The notes beneath the pieces are model-generated. The model saw nothing but the letters and a program-made list of their open reading frames with translations. It was not told the DNA's origin and ran no database searches. Below are positions 24,180-32,177 of a DNA stretch of 33,753 nt, piece after piece. The stretch comes from DASZMJ01 sp035551935. GTDB taxonomy: Bacteria; Planctomycetota; Planctomycetia; Isosphaerales; Isosphaeraceae. The stretch is from NCBI GenBank assembly GCA_035551935.1, contig DASZMJ010000364.1, positions 1-33,753 of the forward strand, written 5' to 3'. Numbering within the stretch: the first letter of the stretch is position 1; each line of letters begins with the position of its first letter. The translations under genes were made by a program, and so were the position numbers.

Positions 24180-25202
24180 ATGAGTGCGACCATCTTCGTC
24201 ACCGGCGGCACAGGCCTCGTCGGCAGTCATGCGATCGAGGAGGCGTTGGCCCGGGGGCACCGGGTCAAGGCGCTGGTGCGGCCGTCGAGCGACACGACGC
24301 ATCTCGACCGTTGGGGGGTCGAGAAGGTCGTCGGCGACCTCGAGGACGCCGAGGCCCTCCGGCGCGGGGTCGAGGGGGCCGACTGGGTCTTCAACTGCGC
24401 GGCCAAGGTCGGCGACTGGGGGACGCTCGAGGAGTTCCGTCGCCTGAACGTCGCCGCGTTCGAGCTCCTGCTGGACGCGGCCCTGGCGGCCCGGGTGGAG
24501 CGGTTCGTCCACGTCAGCTCGCTGGGAGTCTACGAGGGGCGCGACCACTTCGGCACGACCGAGGAGACGCCCCCGGCGGCCGACTCGCTCGACGCCTACA
24601 CCCGCTCGAAGACCGAGGCCGAGGCCCTGGCGTTGCGGTATCACCGCGAGCGCGGCCTGCCGGTGGCGGTCGTCCGGCCGGGGTTCATCTACGGGCCGAG
24701 GGACCGGACCGTGCTGCCGAAACTGGTCCGGGCGCTGCGGTCGGGCCGGTTCGCCTACTTCGGCTCGGGGGAGCAGGCGCTCAACTGCATTTACGTGAAG
24801 AACCTCGTCCACGGCATCTTCCTCGCGGCCGAGGCGCCGGGGGCGGTCGGCGAGGTGTTCAACCTGACCGACGGCGGGCGCGTGAGCAAGCGGCGGTTTG
24901 TCGGCCGCGTGGCGGAGCTGGCAGACCTGCGGCCGCCGTCGCGGCGCATCCCGCTCTGGCTGGCCCGGACCCTGGCCGTGGCGATGGAGGGCGTGGCCAA
25001 GGCGCGCGGGGCGACCGAGCCGCCGCTCGTGAACAAGGCGCGGTACAAATTCCTCGGCCTGAACCTCGATTACTCGATCGAGAAGGCGCGCCGGGTGCTG
25101 GGATATCAGCCCCCGTACACGACCGACGAGGGGCTCGCCGCGGCGATGGCCGAGTTCGCCGGCGCCCAGGGCAGGCAAGCGGCCGGGGTTGGGGCGAGCT
25201 GA
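24180..25202 (+). CDS. NAD(P)-dependent epimerase/reductase of the extended SDR family
   Basis: 340 residues. The Rossmann motif TGGTGLVGSH (8-17) and the active-site Y140-T-R-S-K144 with upstream VHVSSLGVYEG are present. The overall pattern (FNCAAKVGDWG, RPGFIYGPRD, LNCIYVKNLVHG, FNLTDGG) resembles 3-beta-hydroxysteroid dehydrogenase/isomerase-like and dihydroflavonol-reductase-like bacterial SDRs rather than sugar-nucleotide epimerases. The substrate is unknown; a sterol, hopanoid or other lipid is possible. The ATG at 24180 follows a TATAAT at 24103. The PfpI gene is 63 nt downstream with its own strong ribosome site. Confidence 0.85.
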   Translation: MSATIFVTGGTGLVGSHAIEEALARGHRVKALVRPSSDTTHLDRWGVEKVVGDLEDAEALRRGVEGADWVFNCAAKVGDWGTLEEFRRLNVAAFELLLDAALAARVERFVHVSSLGVYEGRDHFGTTEETPPAADSLDAYTRSKTEAEALALRYHRERGLPVAVVRPGFIYGPRDRTVLPKLVRALRSGRFAYFGSGEQALNCIYVKNLVHGIFLAAEAPGAVGEVFNLTDGGRVSKRRFVGRVAELADLRPPSRRIPLWLARTLAVAMEGVAKARGATEPPLVNKARYKFLGLNLDYSIEKARRVLGYQPPYTTDEGLAAAMAEFAGAQGRQAAGVGAS

Positions 25203-25265
25203 GGATCGACCGGCTCGTGTCGCAAACGTCGCAACATTTGAGCATAAATTAAAGGAGGTCCGACC

Positions 25266-25799
25266 ATGGCGGTGCGAGGCAAGCGGGTCGCGGTCCTGGT
25301 CGAGAAGTTCTACGAGGACCTGGAGCTCTGGTATCCGGTGCTCCGGCTGCGGGAGGCAGGCTGCGAGGTCGTGATCGTCGGGCCGAAGGCGGGCGAGTCG
25401 TACGCGTCGAAGCACGGCTATCCCGCCAAATCGGACGTGGCGGCCGGCGAGGTCGACGCCGAGGACTTCGACGCGGTCGTGATCCCCGGCGGCTATTCGC
25501 CCGACCACATGCGGCGCTGCCGGGCGATGGTCGACCTCGTGACCCGCGCCGCCAAGCTCGGCAAGGTGCTCGCGGCGATCTGCCACGGCCCCTGGATGCT
25601 CTGCTCGGCGAAGTGCCTCCAGGGGCGCCGCGTCACCGGCTTCTTCGCGATCCGCGACGACGTCGAGAATGCCGGCGGCCGCTGGGAGGACGCCGCGTGC
25701 GTCCGCGACGGCAACCTCGTCACCAGCCGCACGCCCGACGACCTCCCCGCCTTCATGCAGGGGATCCTCGCCACGCTGGAAGGCGGGCCGGGCGATTGA
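25266..25799 (+). CDS. DJ-1/PfpI family protein (glyoxalase/deglycase-like)
   Basis: A 177-residue single-domain DJ-1/PfpI protein. The nucleophile elbow AICHGPWML (104-112; Cys106, His107) and the conserved acidic residue (Glu17 in FYEDLE) form the family's active site. VIPGGYSPDHMRR and SRTPDDLPAFM are typical of the YhbO/PfpI branch, proposed as stress-related glyoxalases, deglycases or proteases; the true activity is debated. AAAGGAGG directly upstream (about 25252-25259), with TAAATTAAAG ahead of it, is the best ribosome site in the window and suggests strong expression. Its stop codon overlaps the TTG start of the acyltransferase. Confidence 0.92.
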   Translation: MAVRGKRVAVLVEKFYEDLELWYPVLRLREAGCEVVIVGPKAGESYASKHGYPAKSDVAAGEVDAEDFDAVVIPGGYSPDHMRRCRAMVDLVTRAAKLGKVLAAICHGPWMLCSAKCLQGRRVTGFFAIRDDVENAGGRWEDAACVRDGNLVTSRTPDDLPAFMQGILATLEGGPGD

Positions 25800-27044
25800 G
25801 GGCGGCGGGGGGTCCGAGTTTTCGACCGGCGAAGCCGCGCGGCTGGGTCATCCGCGCCGTCCAGTCCTACCTCAGGTTCGAACTCGCCTGGCGGAATCGG
25901 CTCCGCCTCGGGCCGGGTGACCTGGACGTACTGCGGGGCCTGCCGCCGGGGGCGGGCATTATCCTCGCCGCCAACCACGCCGACGAGACGGACTTCAAGG
26001 CCTGCCTGGAACTGTCCCGCCGCTCGGGGCGCCGGTTCCTCTTCCTGATGAACCGCGAGGCCTTCGACCAGGGGCACGGGGTCGCCGGCTGGTGGCTCCA
26101 GCGGCTCGGGGCCTTCTCGGTCGAGCGCGGCGGCCTGCACAACGAGGAGGCGAAGCGCTACGCCGTCGAGGTCGTGATGCGGGGGCGGGAGGTGCTCGTC
26201 ATCTTCCCGGAGGGCGAGATCTACTACCTCAACGACCTGGTGCAGCCGTTCAAGAGCGGGGCCGTCGACATCGGCATGCAGGCCGTGGTCGAGGCGCGGC
26301 GGACCCGGCCGGAATGGACGGCCTACCTCGTGCCCATGGCCCTCAGGTACCGCTACCGCGGGCCCATCGCCCCGATCCTGGAGCGTCGGGCCCGGTCGAT
26401 GGAGCGGCTCCTGAACATCCGGCTCGCCGGCCTCATCGCTCCAGCGCAGGCTCACCCGGATCATGGCGGACCTGCTCGGTCGTCAGGAGCTGGCCCATCA
26501 CCTTGAGCCCGTGGCCGACCGGCTGACCGGGCTGGGCGAGCGGGTGCAGGAGGTCCGCAAGGCGATCCTTACGCAGGCCGAGGCGAGATACGCCGGGGAC
26601 GGCGCCGTTCCCCCGTCCCAGACGATGGACCGGGCGTGGCGGCTCGGCTCCTTGCTGCGCGGCCTGCTCGCTCGGCGGGGACCCGACGGCGGCGAGGATC
26701 GGGAGCAGGCCCACACCGACCTCGCGAGTTCGGAGAGCGTGGCCCGGATGGCGGGCTGGCAACCCCAATACACGGATGAGGACCCGTCGCAAGAGCGACT
26801 GGCGGAGTTGGTCATGAAGCTGGAGCGGGAGGTGTACGGGACCAGACGGCCGCGACAACTGGCCCGGCGGGACCTCTTCCTCCGCATCGGCGAGCCCATC
26901 GACTTGAGCCGCTCCATCCCGGACTATCTCCGGGATGCGCAGGCGGTCCGCCACGGCCTCGCGGAGCGACTCCGGGACGAGATCCAGGGCCTCCTCGGGC
27001 CCGCGGCCCCGACGGGGACGCCGCAGGGAGGCCCCGGCTCGTGA
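25796..27044 (+). pseudogene. PlsC-type acyltransferase, split by a frameshift near 26432
   Basis: The first frame (TTG 25796 to about 26432) is a 1-acylglycerol-phosphate acyltransferase-like domain, with NHADETD (H61-x4-D66) and FPEG (137-140). It would join an acyl chain to a lipid acceptor at the membrane. At 26429-26432 the frame must shift: dropping one C from GGCCTC makes RLAG run into SSLQRRLTRIMADLL, and the +1 frame then stays open and protein-like to 27044. That second part (about 200 residues; helical, ending LFLRIGEPIDLSRS) looks like the usual C-terminal region of this long planctomycete form. Without the shift the first frame stops at 26506. It is either a real disruption or a sequence error. 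The start overlaps the PfpI stop. Confidence 0.75.
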
Positions 27045-27084
27045 CTTCGCGTCGGCCGTCGTCGGCCTGCGCGTCCGGCGAAGT
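27043..27084. terminator. Weak inverted repeat in a convergent gap
   Basis: GACTTCGC at 27043-27050 and its complement GCGAAGTC at 27077-27084 flank a GC-rich 26-nt spacer, at the end of the acyltransferase gene and before a convergent small gene. It is much weaker than the seven long repeats and lacks a T-run. Confidence 0.3.
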
Positions 27085-27135
27085 CGCGGGGATGTCACGG
27101 GTGGGCAAGCCACCGGCGACACCCGCCGGCCGGCG

Positions 27136-27465
27136 TCAGACCACCTCGACGCGGACCCAGGTCGAGGCGTCCGGGGTCGGGATGAGCGTGAAGTCCGACT
27201 CGTTCGGCAATCCGCCCATCCGGATCTCGTAGCCGGCGTCCCGGGTCCGCCGGAGGATGAGGGGGGCGACGTCCCGGAATTCGGCCCCGAAGACCGGTGC
27301 GTCGAGCCAGACCCAGCAGACCCGGTCGAGGTCCACCGCGACGTCGTCGACCCCGAGGAAGACCTCGCCGTGTTCGGGCCCCAGGTCCTTGACCTTGAGC
27401 TCCTCGGGCAGCGGTACCGGCCTGTCGATGTATTCTTCGGGCATCCGCCCCGTCTCGTCCGACAT
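27136..27465 (-). CDS. Hypothetical protein
   Basis: A 109-residue acidic, soluble protein; I do not recognise it. Segments such as EELKVKDLGPEHGEVFLGVDD and RVCWVWLDAPVFGAEFRDVAP have ordinary globular composition and G/C-rich third codon positions. GAGGGGAGC about 6 nt before the ATG at 27465 supports this start. The reading frame is open further upstream to 27807 only because the preceding gene carries a frameshift that joins the two; the longer reading is probably an artefact. It is the last of three small minus-strand genes. Confidence 0.62.
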   Translation of the reverse strand: MSDETGRMPEEYIDRPVPLPEELKVKDLGPEHGEVFLGVDDVAVDLDRVCWVWLDAPVFGAEFRDVAPLILRRTRDAGYEIRMGGLPNESDFTLIPTPDASTWVRVEVV

Positions 27466-27512
27466 GTGCCTGCTCCCCTCGACGTGCCGGTCCTTCACCC
27501 CGTTCGTGGCCC

Positions 27513-27798
27513 TCAACGGCTCGCGACGACCGAGTCGAGCGAGCCGAAGACCTCGTTGATGTCCCAATACGAGCGGTTCTCGTCGGGACGCTCCGCGGTG
27601 CCCCGGAGCCGGTCCCACGGTGTAGACGTCCGCCTGTTTGCGGATGCGGGCGAGGCCCATGCGGTGGCGGCCGAACACGCCGTCGTGCTCGCCCCGGTGG
27701 AGATACCAGAGGACGACCTCGCCGGGGTATCGATCGACGCGGATCTGGTGTCCCCGCGCCGTCGCCATGCCCTCGTAACGCTCGACGATCCCTCTCAT
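27513..27798 (-). pseudogene. Small hypothetical gene with a frameshift near 27617
   Basis: The N-terminal part (MRGIVERYEGMATARGHQ onwards) is read in one frame up to QADVYT. One base must then be skipped around GTGGGACC (about 27615-27622), after which the shifted frame reads DRLRGTAERPDENRSYWD and continues to a stop at 27513-27515. The shifted part has sensible composition, whereas the unshifted frame turns Arg/Gly/Pro-rich. AAAGGGG lies 9 nt before the ATG at 27798, which favours it over the ATG at 27807. I recognise no family. The gene lies between two other small hypotheticals (39 and 47 nt gaps) in a likely operon. Confidence 0.55.
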
Positions 27799-27837
27799 GG
27801 TTCGCATCCCCTTTCGTGCGGTCTTCGAAGCGGTCGC

Positions 27838-28233
27838 TCAGGGGCCCTGCGCGGCGAAGGCCCGGACGTCGTCGAGGATCCGCCCGAACAGGCCGCGGCG
27901 GTAGTCATCGGCCACGCCCTCGATCTCTCGGGCGAGGTCCTGGGCCAGGTTGTCGGCGGCCTCCCGCGGCGAGGCCCCGTCGGCGTGGAGCTCGGGGACG
28001 TCGCGATGATGGACCTGGCAGGCGCCGGCCGTGGAGCCCGGGGTCACGAAGATCCGCCCCGAATCGAGGGCGTCGCGGTCCCCGGCCGGGGCGGGCGTCG
28101 GGGTGCCTCGCCCCTGGCCACGCGCGTCCTCCGGTCCTGGACCGCCCTCGTCCTCGAATCGGTCGAAGGCCCGCGTGTCGGAGTTGCTGACGGCATCGGT
28201 CGATCGTCGTCCCGGTCGGAGTTCGTCGTGCAT
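27838..28233 (-). CDS. Hypothetical protein
   Basis: A 131-residue soluble protein I do not recognise. The first half is polar, Asp/Gly/Arg-rich and probably disordered; the second half (HHRDVPELHADGASPREAAD and on) looks like a compact helical domain with DNLAQDLAREIEGVADDYRRG. AAAGGA lies about 12 nt before the ATG at 28233. It is the first of three small minus-strand genes. The AT-rich island starting about 85 nt upstream, with a TATACT -10-like box, probably holds its promoter. Confidence 0.6.
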   Translation of the reverse strand: MHDELRPGRRSTDAVSNSDTRAFDRFEDEGGPGPEDARGQGRGTPTPAPAGDRDALDSGRIFVTPGSTAGACQVHHRDVPELHADGASPREAADNLAQDLAREIEGVADDYRRGLFGRILDDVRAFAAQGP

Positions 28234-28317
28234 CGGGTTGGGTCCTTTCGCCCGGGGCTCGGGGCGGCGCCTCACGGCCCGGGCGCCCCGCCCCGGATGA
28301 ATCCCAAGCGGGTGGCC

Positions 28318-28386
28318 GATTTTAATCAAGGGTAGTATATTTTTAAAAAAAAGAAATTCATATAAATGAAAATATTTTGCATTTTT
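28318..28386. promoter_or_regulatory. AT-rich island with candidate divergent promoters
   Basis: Bases 28321-28380 hold only 10 G or C in 60, in DNA that is otherwise around 70% G+C. It contains a T4-A8 tract, a short palindrome TTCATATAAATGAA and AAAATATTTT (28369-28378). On the minus strand TATACT (28339-28334) is a good -10 for the gene starting at 28233. On the plus strand TTGCAT (28377-28382), 18 nt, TACGAT (28401-28406) is a fair promoter with the A/T tract in the UP-element position. A nucleoid-protein binding site is another option. Confidence 0.5.
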
Positions 28387-28747
28387 CGATCCTCGATTGG
28401 TACGATGGGGATCAGGTCGTGGCGGTGGCCGACGCCCGCGCCGTGGCCGCGGCGGGGGTGAGCGATGTGGCGACATCAAGCGGGACGGATCGACTTCGAC
28501 GGGCCGCTCGGCGCCGCCCGGGACGGCGGTTGCTGGGCCGTCATCGGGTCCCACGCCGAGGCCGTGCGGCACGCCCTCCTTGCTTCCTCTCGCGCCGGGA
28601 CGACGGCGGGCCCGCCGGATGAGCCGACGGCCTGCGACGAGGGACGTGCCCGGTTGAGGGCGGCGGGACGGTCCTTCTCCGAGCACCCGACGGTGCAGTC
28701 GGGCGGCCGGCCGGATCGGGTGGTCAGCGGGTCTCGGGGCGGGGCGA

Positions 28748-28775
28748 TTGACAGGGGGTATCGGCGAGCTAGGCT
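28748..28775 (+). promoter_or_regulatory. Candidate promoter for the PilZ gene
   Basis: A consensus -35 TTGACA (28748-28753) is followed after 16 nt by TAGGCT (28770-28775). The PilZ start codon lies 87 nt downstream. Confidence 0.4.
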
Positions 28776-28861
28776 TCGACGGAGGCGTTACGAGGACGGG
28801 GAGCGCGCCCCGGCCGACACGTCCGAAGCGATCGATCGCGAGGGAGCGTCGCCGTCGTCTC

Positions 28862-29296
28862 ATGTCAAGTCGTCGTTTTCGACCGGAAGTGACTCGGGTC
28901 CCGCGAAGTACCGGCGAGCGTCGGTCGACGCCGCGATATCGGCCGGTCGACGACCGGCTCTGGCTCGGCTGGGGCCAGGGGGAGGGGTTCCAGACGAGCC
29001 CGGCGCTGCTGCTGGACGTCAGCCTCCGCGGGGCGCTCGTCGTGGCCGACGAGGTGCCGAAGGAGGGGACGCCGGCCTGGATCTGCCTCCAGAGCGGCAG
29101 CGAGACCGAATGGGTCAAGGGGCGGGTCCTGGGGGTCATCCGCACCTGGCGCGGGCCGCACAAGGTCCGGCTTGTGTTCGAGGGGTCGTGCCCGTACTCT
29201 TTCTTCAAGGCCGCGGTCTACGGTCCCGACGCCGAGCTGCCGGCGCCGCCCGAGGACGACCGGCCCAAGACCTTGCACGGCCTCGACTGGTGGTGA
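28862..29296 (+). CDS. PilZ-domain-like protein
   Basis: A 144-residue protein with the two c-di-GMP-binding motifs of PilZ domains: an Arg cluster RRSTPRYRP (about 20-28) and DVSLRG (about 53-58, matching D/N-x-S-x-x-G). The beta-rich remainder, WVKGRVLGVIRTWRGPHKVRLVF, fits a PilZ barrel. It would act as a cytoplasmic c-di-GMP receptor; the diguanylate cyclase at 20440-21849 is a candidate source. The ATG at 28862 lacks a clear ribosome site, so a later start is possible. The permease starts 28 nt downstream, so the two may be co-transcribed. Confidence 0.7.
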   Translation: MSSRRFRPEVTRVPRSTGERRSTPRYRPVDDRLWLGWGQGEGFQTSPALLLDVSLRGALVVADEVPKEGTPAWICLQSGSETEWVKGRVLGVIRTWRGPHKVRLVFEGSCPYSFFKAAVYGPDAELPAPPEDDRPKTLHGLDWW

Positions 29297-29324
29297 GGCG
29301 ACCTCGACCAAGGACCCCGCCGCG

Positions 29325-30701
29325 ATGTCGAAGTCGCGTCGCCGGCTCTCGCCGTTGCAGGCCGTCAGCCTGAACATGGCGATGATGGTGGGCGTCGGGT
29401 CGTTCACCGCGATCCCCTTGCTCGTCGGCGAGCTCGGCGGGCCGGCGACGTGGGTCGCCTGGGCCTTGGGCGCGGCGCTGGCCGTCGCCGACGGCCTGGT
29501 CTGGTGCGAACTGGCCGCGGCCTTCCCCGGTTCGGGGGGGACGTACCACTTCTTCGACGCCGTCTACGGCGACGCGCCGGTCGGCCGCCTGCTCAAGTTC
29601 CTGTTCATCTGGCAGTTCCTGCTCAGTGGCCCGCTGGAGATCGCCAGCGGCGCCATCGGGCTCGGTCAGTACGCGGGGCACCTCTTCCCCCGCCTCGACG
29701 CGGCGGCCTGGTCGGTCGCGCCGCGGTGGTCCGGGCGTGAGGCCATCACCTGGACAGTCACCCACGGGCAGATCCTGGCCATCGCGTTGACGCTCGGCCT
29801 CGTCGCCCTGGCGTACCGACGGATCGAGGTCGCCGGGAAACTGATGGTGGCCCTCTGGGTGGGGATGCTCGTCACCGTCCTCTGGACGATCGTCGCCGGC
29901 CTCTCGCACGCCAGCCCGTCGCTGGCCCTCGGCCCGCCGTCGCCGGGCGCGCGGTCGCCGCTGGCGCTCGGCAGGGCGCTGGGCCTGGCGATGTACTGCT
30001 TCCTCGGCTATTACCAGGTCTGCTACCTCGGCGACGAGGTCGCCGAGCCGTCGCGGATGCTGCCGCGGTCGATCCTGGTCTCGGTCGTCGCCGTCGCCGC
30101 GATGAACGTGGCGATGAACCTCGGCGTTCTCGGGGTCATCCCGTGGGACGCGATGAAGAAGACGACGCCCGTCGTCAGCCTCATGATCGACCGGCTCCAG
30201 GGGAGCCGGGCCGCGGCGCTGATGACGCTCTTGATCCTCTGGACCGGCGGCGCCGGACTCTTCGCGGCGCTCTTGAGCTACAGCCGCATCCCCTACGCCG
30301 CCGCCCGCGCAGGGCATTTCTTCCGGTTCCTCGCCCGCACGCACCCGACCGGCGGCTTCCCGCACTATTCGTTGATCCTCGTCGGCCTGATCTCGGCCGT
30401 CGCCTGCCTCGTCGACCTGTCGACGGTGATCGACGCGTTGCTCGCCTCGCGCATCCTGGTACAGTTCGTCGCGCAGATCGCGACGATCGCCGTCGTCCGG
30501 TCGCGGCCGGGCGTGCGCCTTCCGTTCCGGATGAGGTTGTATCCCTTGCCCGCGTTGCTCGCCCTGTTCGGTTGGCTCTGGGTCCTCGGCACGAGGCCGC
30601 CCGCGGTCCTGGCCTTCGGCCTCGGGTCGCTCGTGGTGGGACTGGTCGCCTTCGTCGTCTGGGAGCGGATCAAAGGTTCTGTCGAAGCGATCGGGTCGTG
30701 A
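29325..30701 (+). CDS. APC-superfamily amino acid permease
   Basis: A 458-residue membrane protein with about 12 hydrophobic segments. The opening SPLQAVSLNMAMMVGVGSF followed by AIPLLVGELGGPATWVAWALGA is the APC TM1 pattern with the unwound Gly-rich substrate site; FPGSGGTYHFFDAVYG (TM2-TM3 region) and YYQVCYLGDEVAEPSRMLPRS (TM6-TM7 region) are further family marks. It imports an amino acid, polyamine or related compound with H+ or by exchange; the substrate is open. AAGGACC about 10 nt before the ATG at 29325 supports the start. Glycosyltransferase follows after 127 nt with its own candidate promoter. Confidence 0.9.
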   Translation: MSKSRRRLSPLQAVSLNMAMMVGVGSFTAIPLLVGELGGPATWVAWALGAALAVADGLVWCELAAAFPGSGGTYHFFDAVYGDAPVGRLLKFLFIWQFLLSGPLEIASGAIGLGQYAGHLFPRLDAAAWSVAPRWSGREAITWTVTHGQILAIALTLGLVALAYRRIEVAGKLMVALWVGMLVTVLWTIVAGLSHASPSLALGPPSPGARSPLALGRALGLAMYCFLGYYQVCYLGDEVAEPSRMLPRSILVSVVAVAAMNVAMNLGVLGVIPWDAMKKTTPVVSLMIDRLQGSRAAALMTLLILWTGGAGLFAALLSYSRIPYAAARAGHFFRFLARTHPTGGFPHYSLILVGLISAVACLVDLSTVIDALLASRILVQFVAQIATIAVVRSRPGVRLPFRMRLYPLPALLALFGWLWVLGTRPPAVLAFGLGSLVVGLVAFVVWERIKGSVEAIGS

Positions 30702-30748
30702 CCGATGCTGTTGGGCCGTTGCCGGTGGGCAACGGTGTCCTTGTCGCC

Positions 30749-30778
30749 TTGCGACGCCGGCGCGGCGGCTGTCATAAT
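30749..30778 (+). promoter_or_regulatory. Candidate promoter for the glycosyltransferase gene
   Basis: TTGCGA (30749-30754), 18-nt spacer, CATAAT (30773-30778), about 50 nt before the start codon at 30829. Confidence 0.38.
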
Positions 30779-30828
30779 GCCCCGGCCGGGGAAGGTTTAC
30801 GAGACGAAAGGGCGAGCGGAACCCCTCC

Positions 30829-32031
30829 ATGCGCATCCTGTCGATCATCCTCGATCGGCCGATCCCGCCGACGACCGGCCAGCGGGTGCGGAACGCCCAC
30901 ATCTGGTCGGAGTTGCAACGGTTGGGGGTCGAGGTGCGGGTCTGCTGCATCGACCTGGCCCTCGAACCGGGCCCGCCGCAAGGGCCGCCGGGGGTCGAGA
31001 CGGAGTTCTTCCGGTTCGACCGCGACCCCTTGCCGCGCCGGGCGTGGACGATGCTCTTCCACTCGCACCACGAGCACTTCCGCTCGCGTGCCCTGGCCGA
31101 CCGCGTCGACGCGATCGCCCGCGACTGGAAGCCCGACGTCATCCACGCCGAGGAACTGCGCAACACCTTCTACTGGCCGAAGTTCCGCGGCAAGTCGTCG
31201 GCCGCGATCCAGACGGTGACGCTCCACAATGTCGAGTCGGAGCTGCAACGCCGAATCGGCTCGGCCCCGTTCAAACTCGGCGCGCCGATCTTCAACCACC
31301 TGCACCGCCGGAGCCTCCTGGCCTTCGAGCGGCGGGCCCTCGAGATGGCCGACCTGGCCTTCGCGTGGTCGGAGTATGACCTGAAGGTCTATCGTGGGCT
31401 CTACCCCTCGGTGAACTGGGGCGTGACCCGCAACGGCGCCGCGGCGCGGCAGGTCGTGCCGGCGCCACAGGTGGCCGAGCCGACGGTCCTCCTGCTCGGC
31501 AACCTCGGGTACTGGCCGAACATCCAGGGCCTCTTCTGGTTCCTCGACGAGATCCGGCCCCGCCTCGACCCCGGAGTGCGGCTGACGGTGGCCGGCTCGA
31601 AGGCCACGCCCGAGGTCCGTGCGCAGCTGGCCTCGGAGCCGGCGGTGCGGTTCATCGACACCCCCCTGGAACTCGCCCCGCTCTTTGCCGAGGCGGCGTT
31701 GACGGCCGTCCCCTTGTTCGAGGGGAGCGGCACGCGCGGGCGGCTCTTGGAGACGTTGGCCCACGAGCGCGTGGTGGTGACGACGACCAAGGGGGCCGAG
31801 GGGATCGACCTCGGCGACGAGGAGGGCATCCTCATCGCCGACGACGCCGAGTCCTTCGCCCGCCGCCTGGCCGAGGCCCTCCGCGACCTCCCCGCCCGCG
31901 CCGAGGCCGGCCGTCGCGGTCGGGAGGCGGTCCTGGCGACGTTCGACTGGTCGGTCGTCGCCGCCGAGATGAAGGCCGACTGGGAGGCGTGCCTCGCCCG
32001 CACCCGCGCCGCCGACCCGTCGGCGGTCTGA
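30829..32031 (+). CDS. Glycosyltransferase, GT4-like
   Basis: A 400-residue GT-B fold protein. The N-terminal half starts MRILSIILDRPIPPTTGQRVRN with the Gly-containing loop near the acceptor site and HAEEL after KPDVI. The C-terminal half has VLLLGNLGYWPNIQGLFWFL, VAGSKATPEV and PLFEGSGTRGRLLETLAHERVVVTT, the conserved Glu-containing donor-binding region. This is the pattern of family 4 transferases that build exopolysaccharide or LPS. Donor and acceptor are unknown. The ATG at 30829 follows GAGCGGA and a candidate promoter. It may supply sugars to the same surface polymers as HldE and the UDP-glucuronate epimerase. Confidence 0.87.
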   Translation: MRILSIILDRPIPPTTGQRVRNAHIWSELQRLGVEVRVCCIDLALEPGPPQGPPGVETEFFRFDRDPLPRRAWTMLFHSHHEHFRSRALADRVDAIARDWKPDVIHAEELRNTFYWPKFRGKSSAAIQTVTLHNVESELQRRIGSAPFKLGAPIFNHLHRRSLLAFERRALEMADLAFAWSEYDLKVYRGLYPSVNWGVTRNGAAARQVVPAPQVAEPTVLLLGNLGYWPNIQGLFWFLDEIRPRLDPGVRLTVAGSKATPEVRAQLASEPAVRFIDTPLELAPLFAEAALTAVPLFEGSGTRGRLLETLAHERVVVTTTKGAEGIDLGDEEGILIADDAESFARRLAEALRDLPARAEAGRRGREAVLATFDWSVVAAEMKADWEACLARTRAADPSAV

Positions 32032-32084
32032 CGGTGAAGGCGGACGGCACTCGGAGTGTGCCTGCAACCAGGAACGCCCTCGGA

Positions 32085-32114
32085 TTGACCGGGGGGGAGG
32101 GGGTGGGCTAAAGT
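32085..32114 (+). promoter_or_regulatory. Candidate promoter for the ROK kinase gene
   Basis: TTGACC (32085-32090), 18-nt G-rich spacer, TAAAGT (32109-32114), 64 nt before the start codon at 32178. Both boxes stand out against GC-rich DNA. Confidence 0.42.
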
Positions 32115-32177
32115 ATTCAGGGAGGATTTGCCCGGTCGGGGCCCTGAGGCGCCGGGGGCGGGGTGTCGAGGGGACGG

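Larger units (their letters stand above)
28234..28861. other. 628-base gap without a confident gene
   Basis: The left part holds an AT-rich island (28318-28386). Candidate promoters occur at 28334-28339 (minus), 28377-28406 (plus) and 28748-28775 (plus). A plus frame starts at ATG 28465 with codons like a real gene for about 55 codons, then becomes Arg/Gly-rich and overlaps the PilZ gene; I see no recognisable domain and treat it as doubtful, possibly a decayed gene. Nothing else is evident. Confidence 0.4.
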
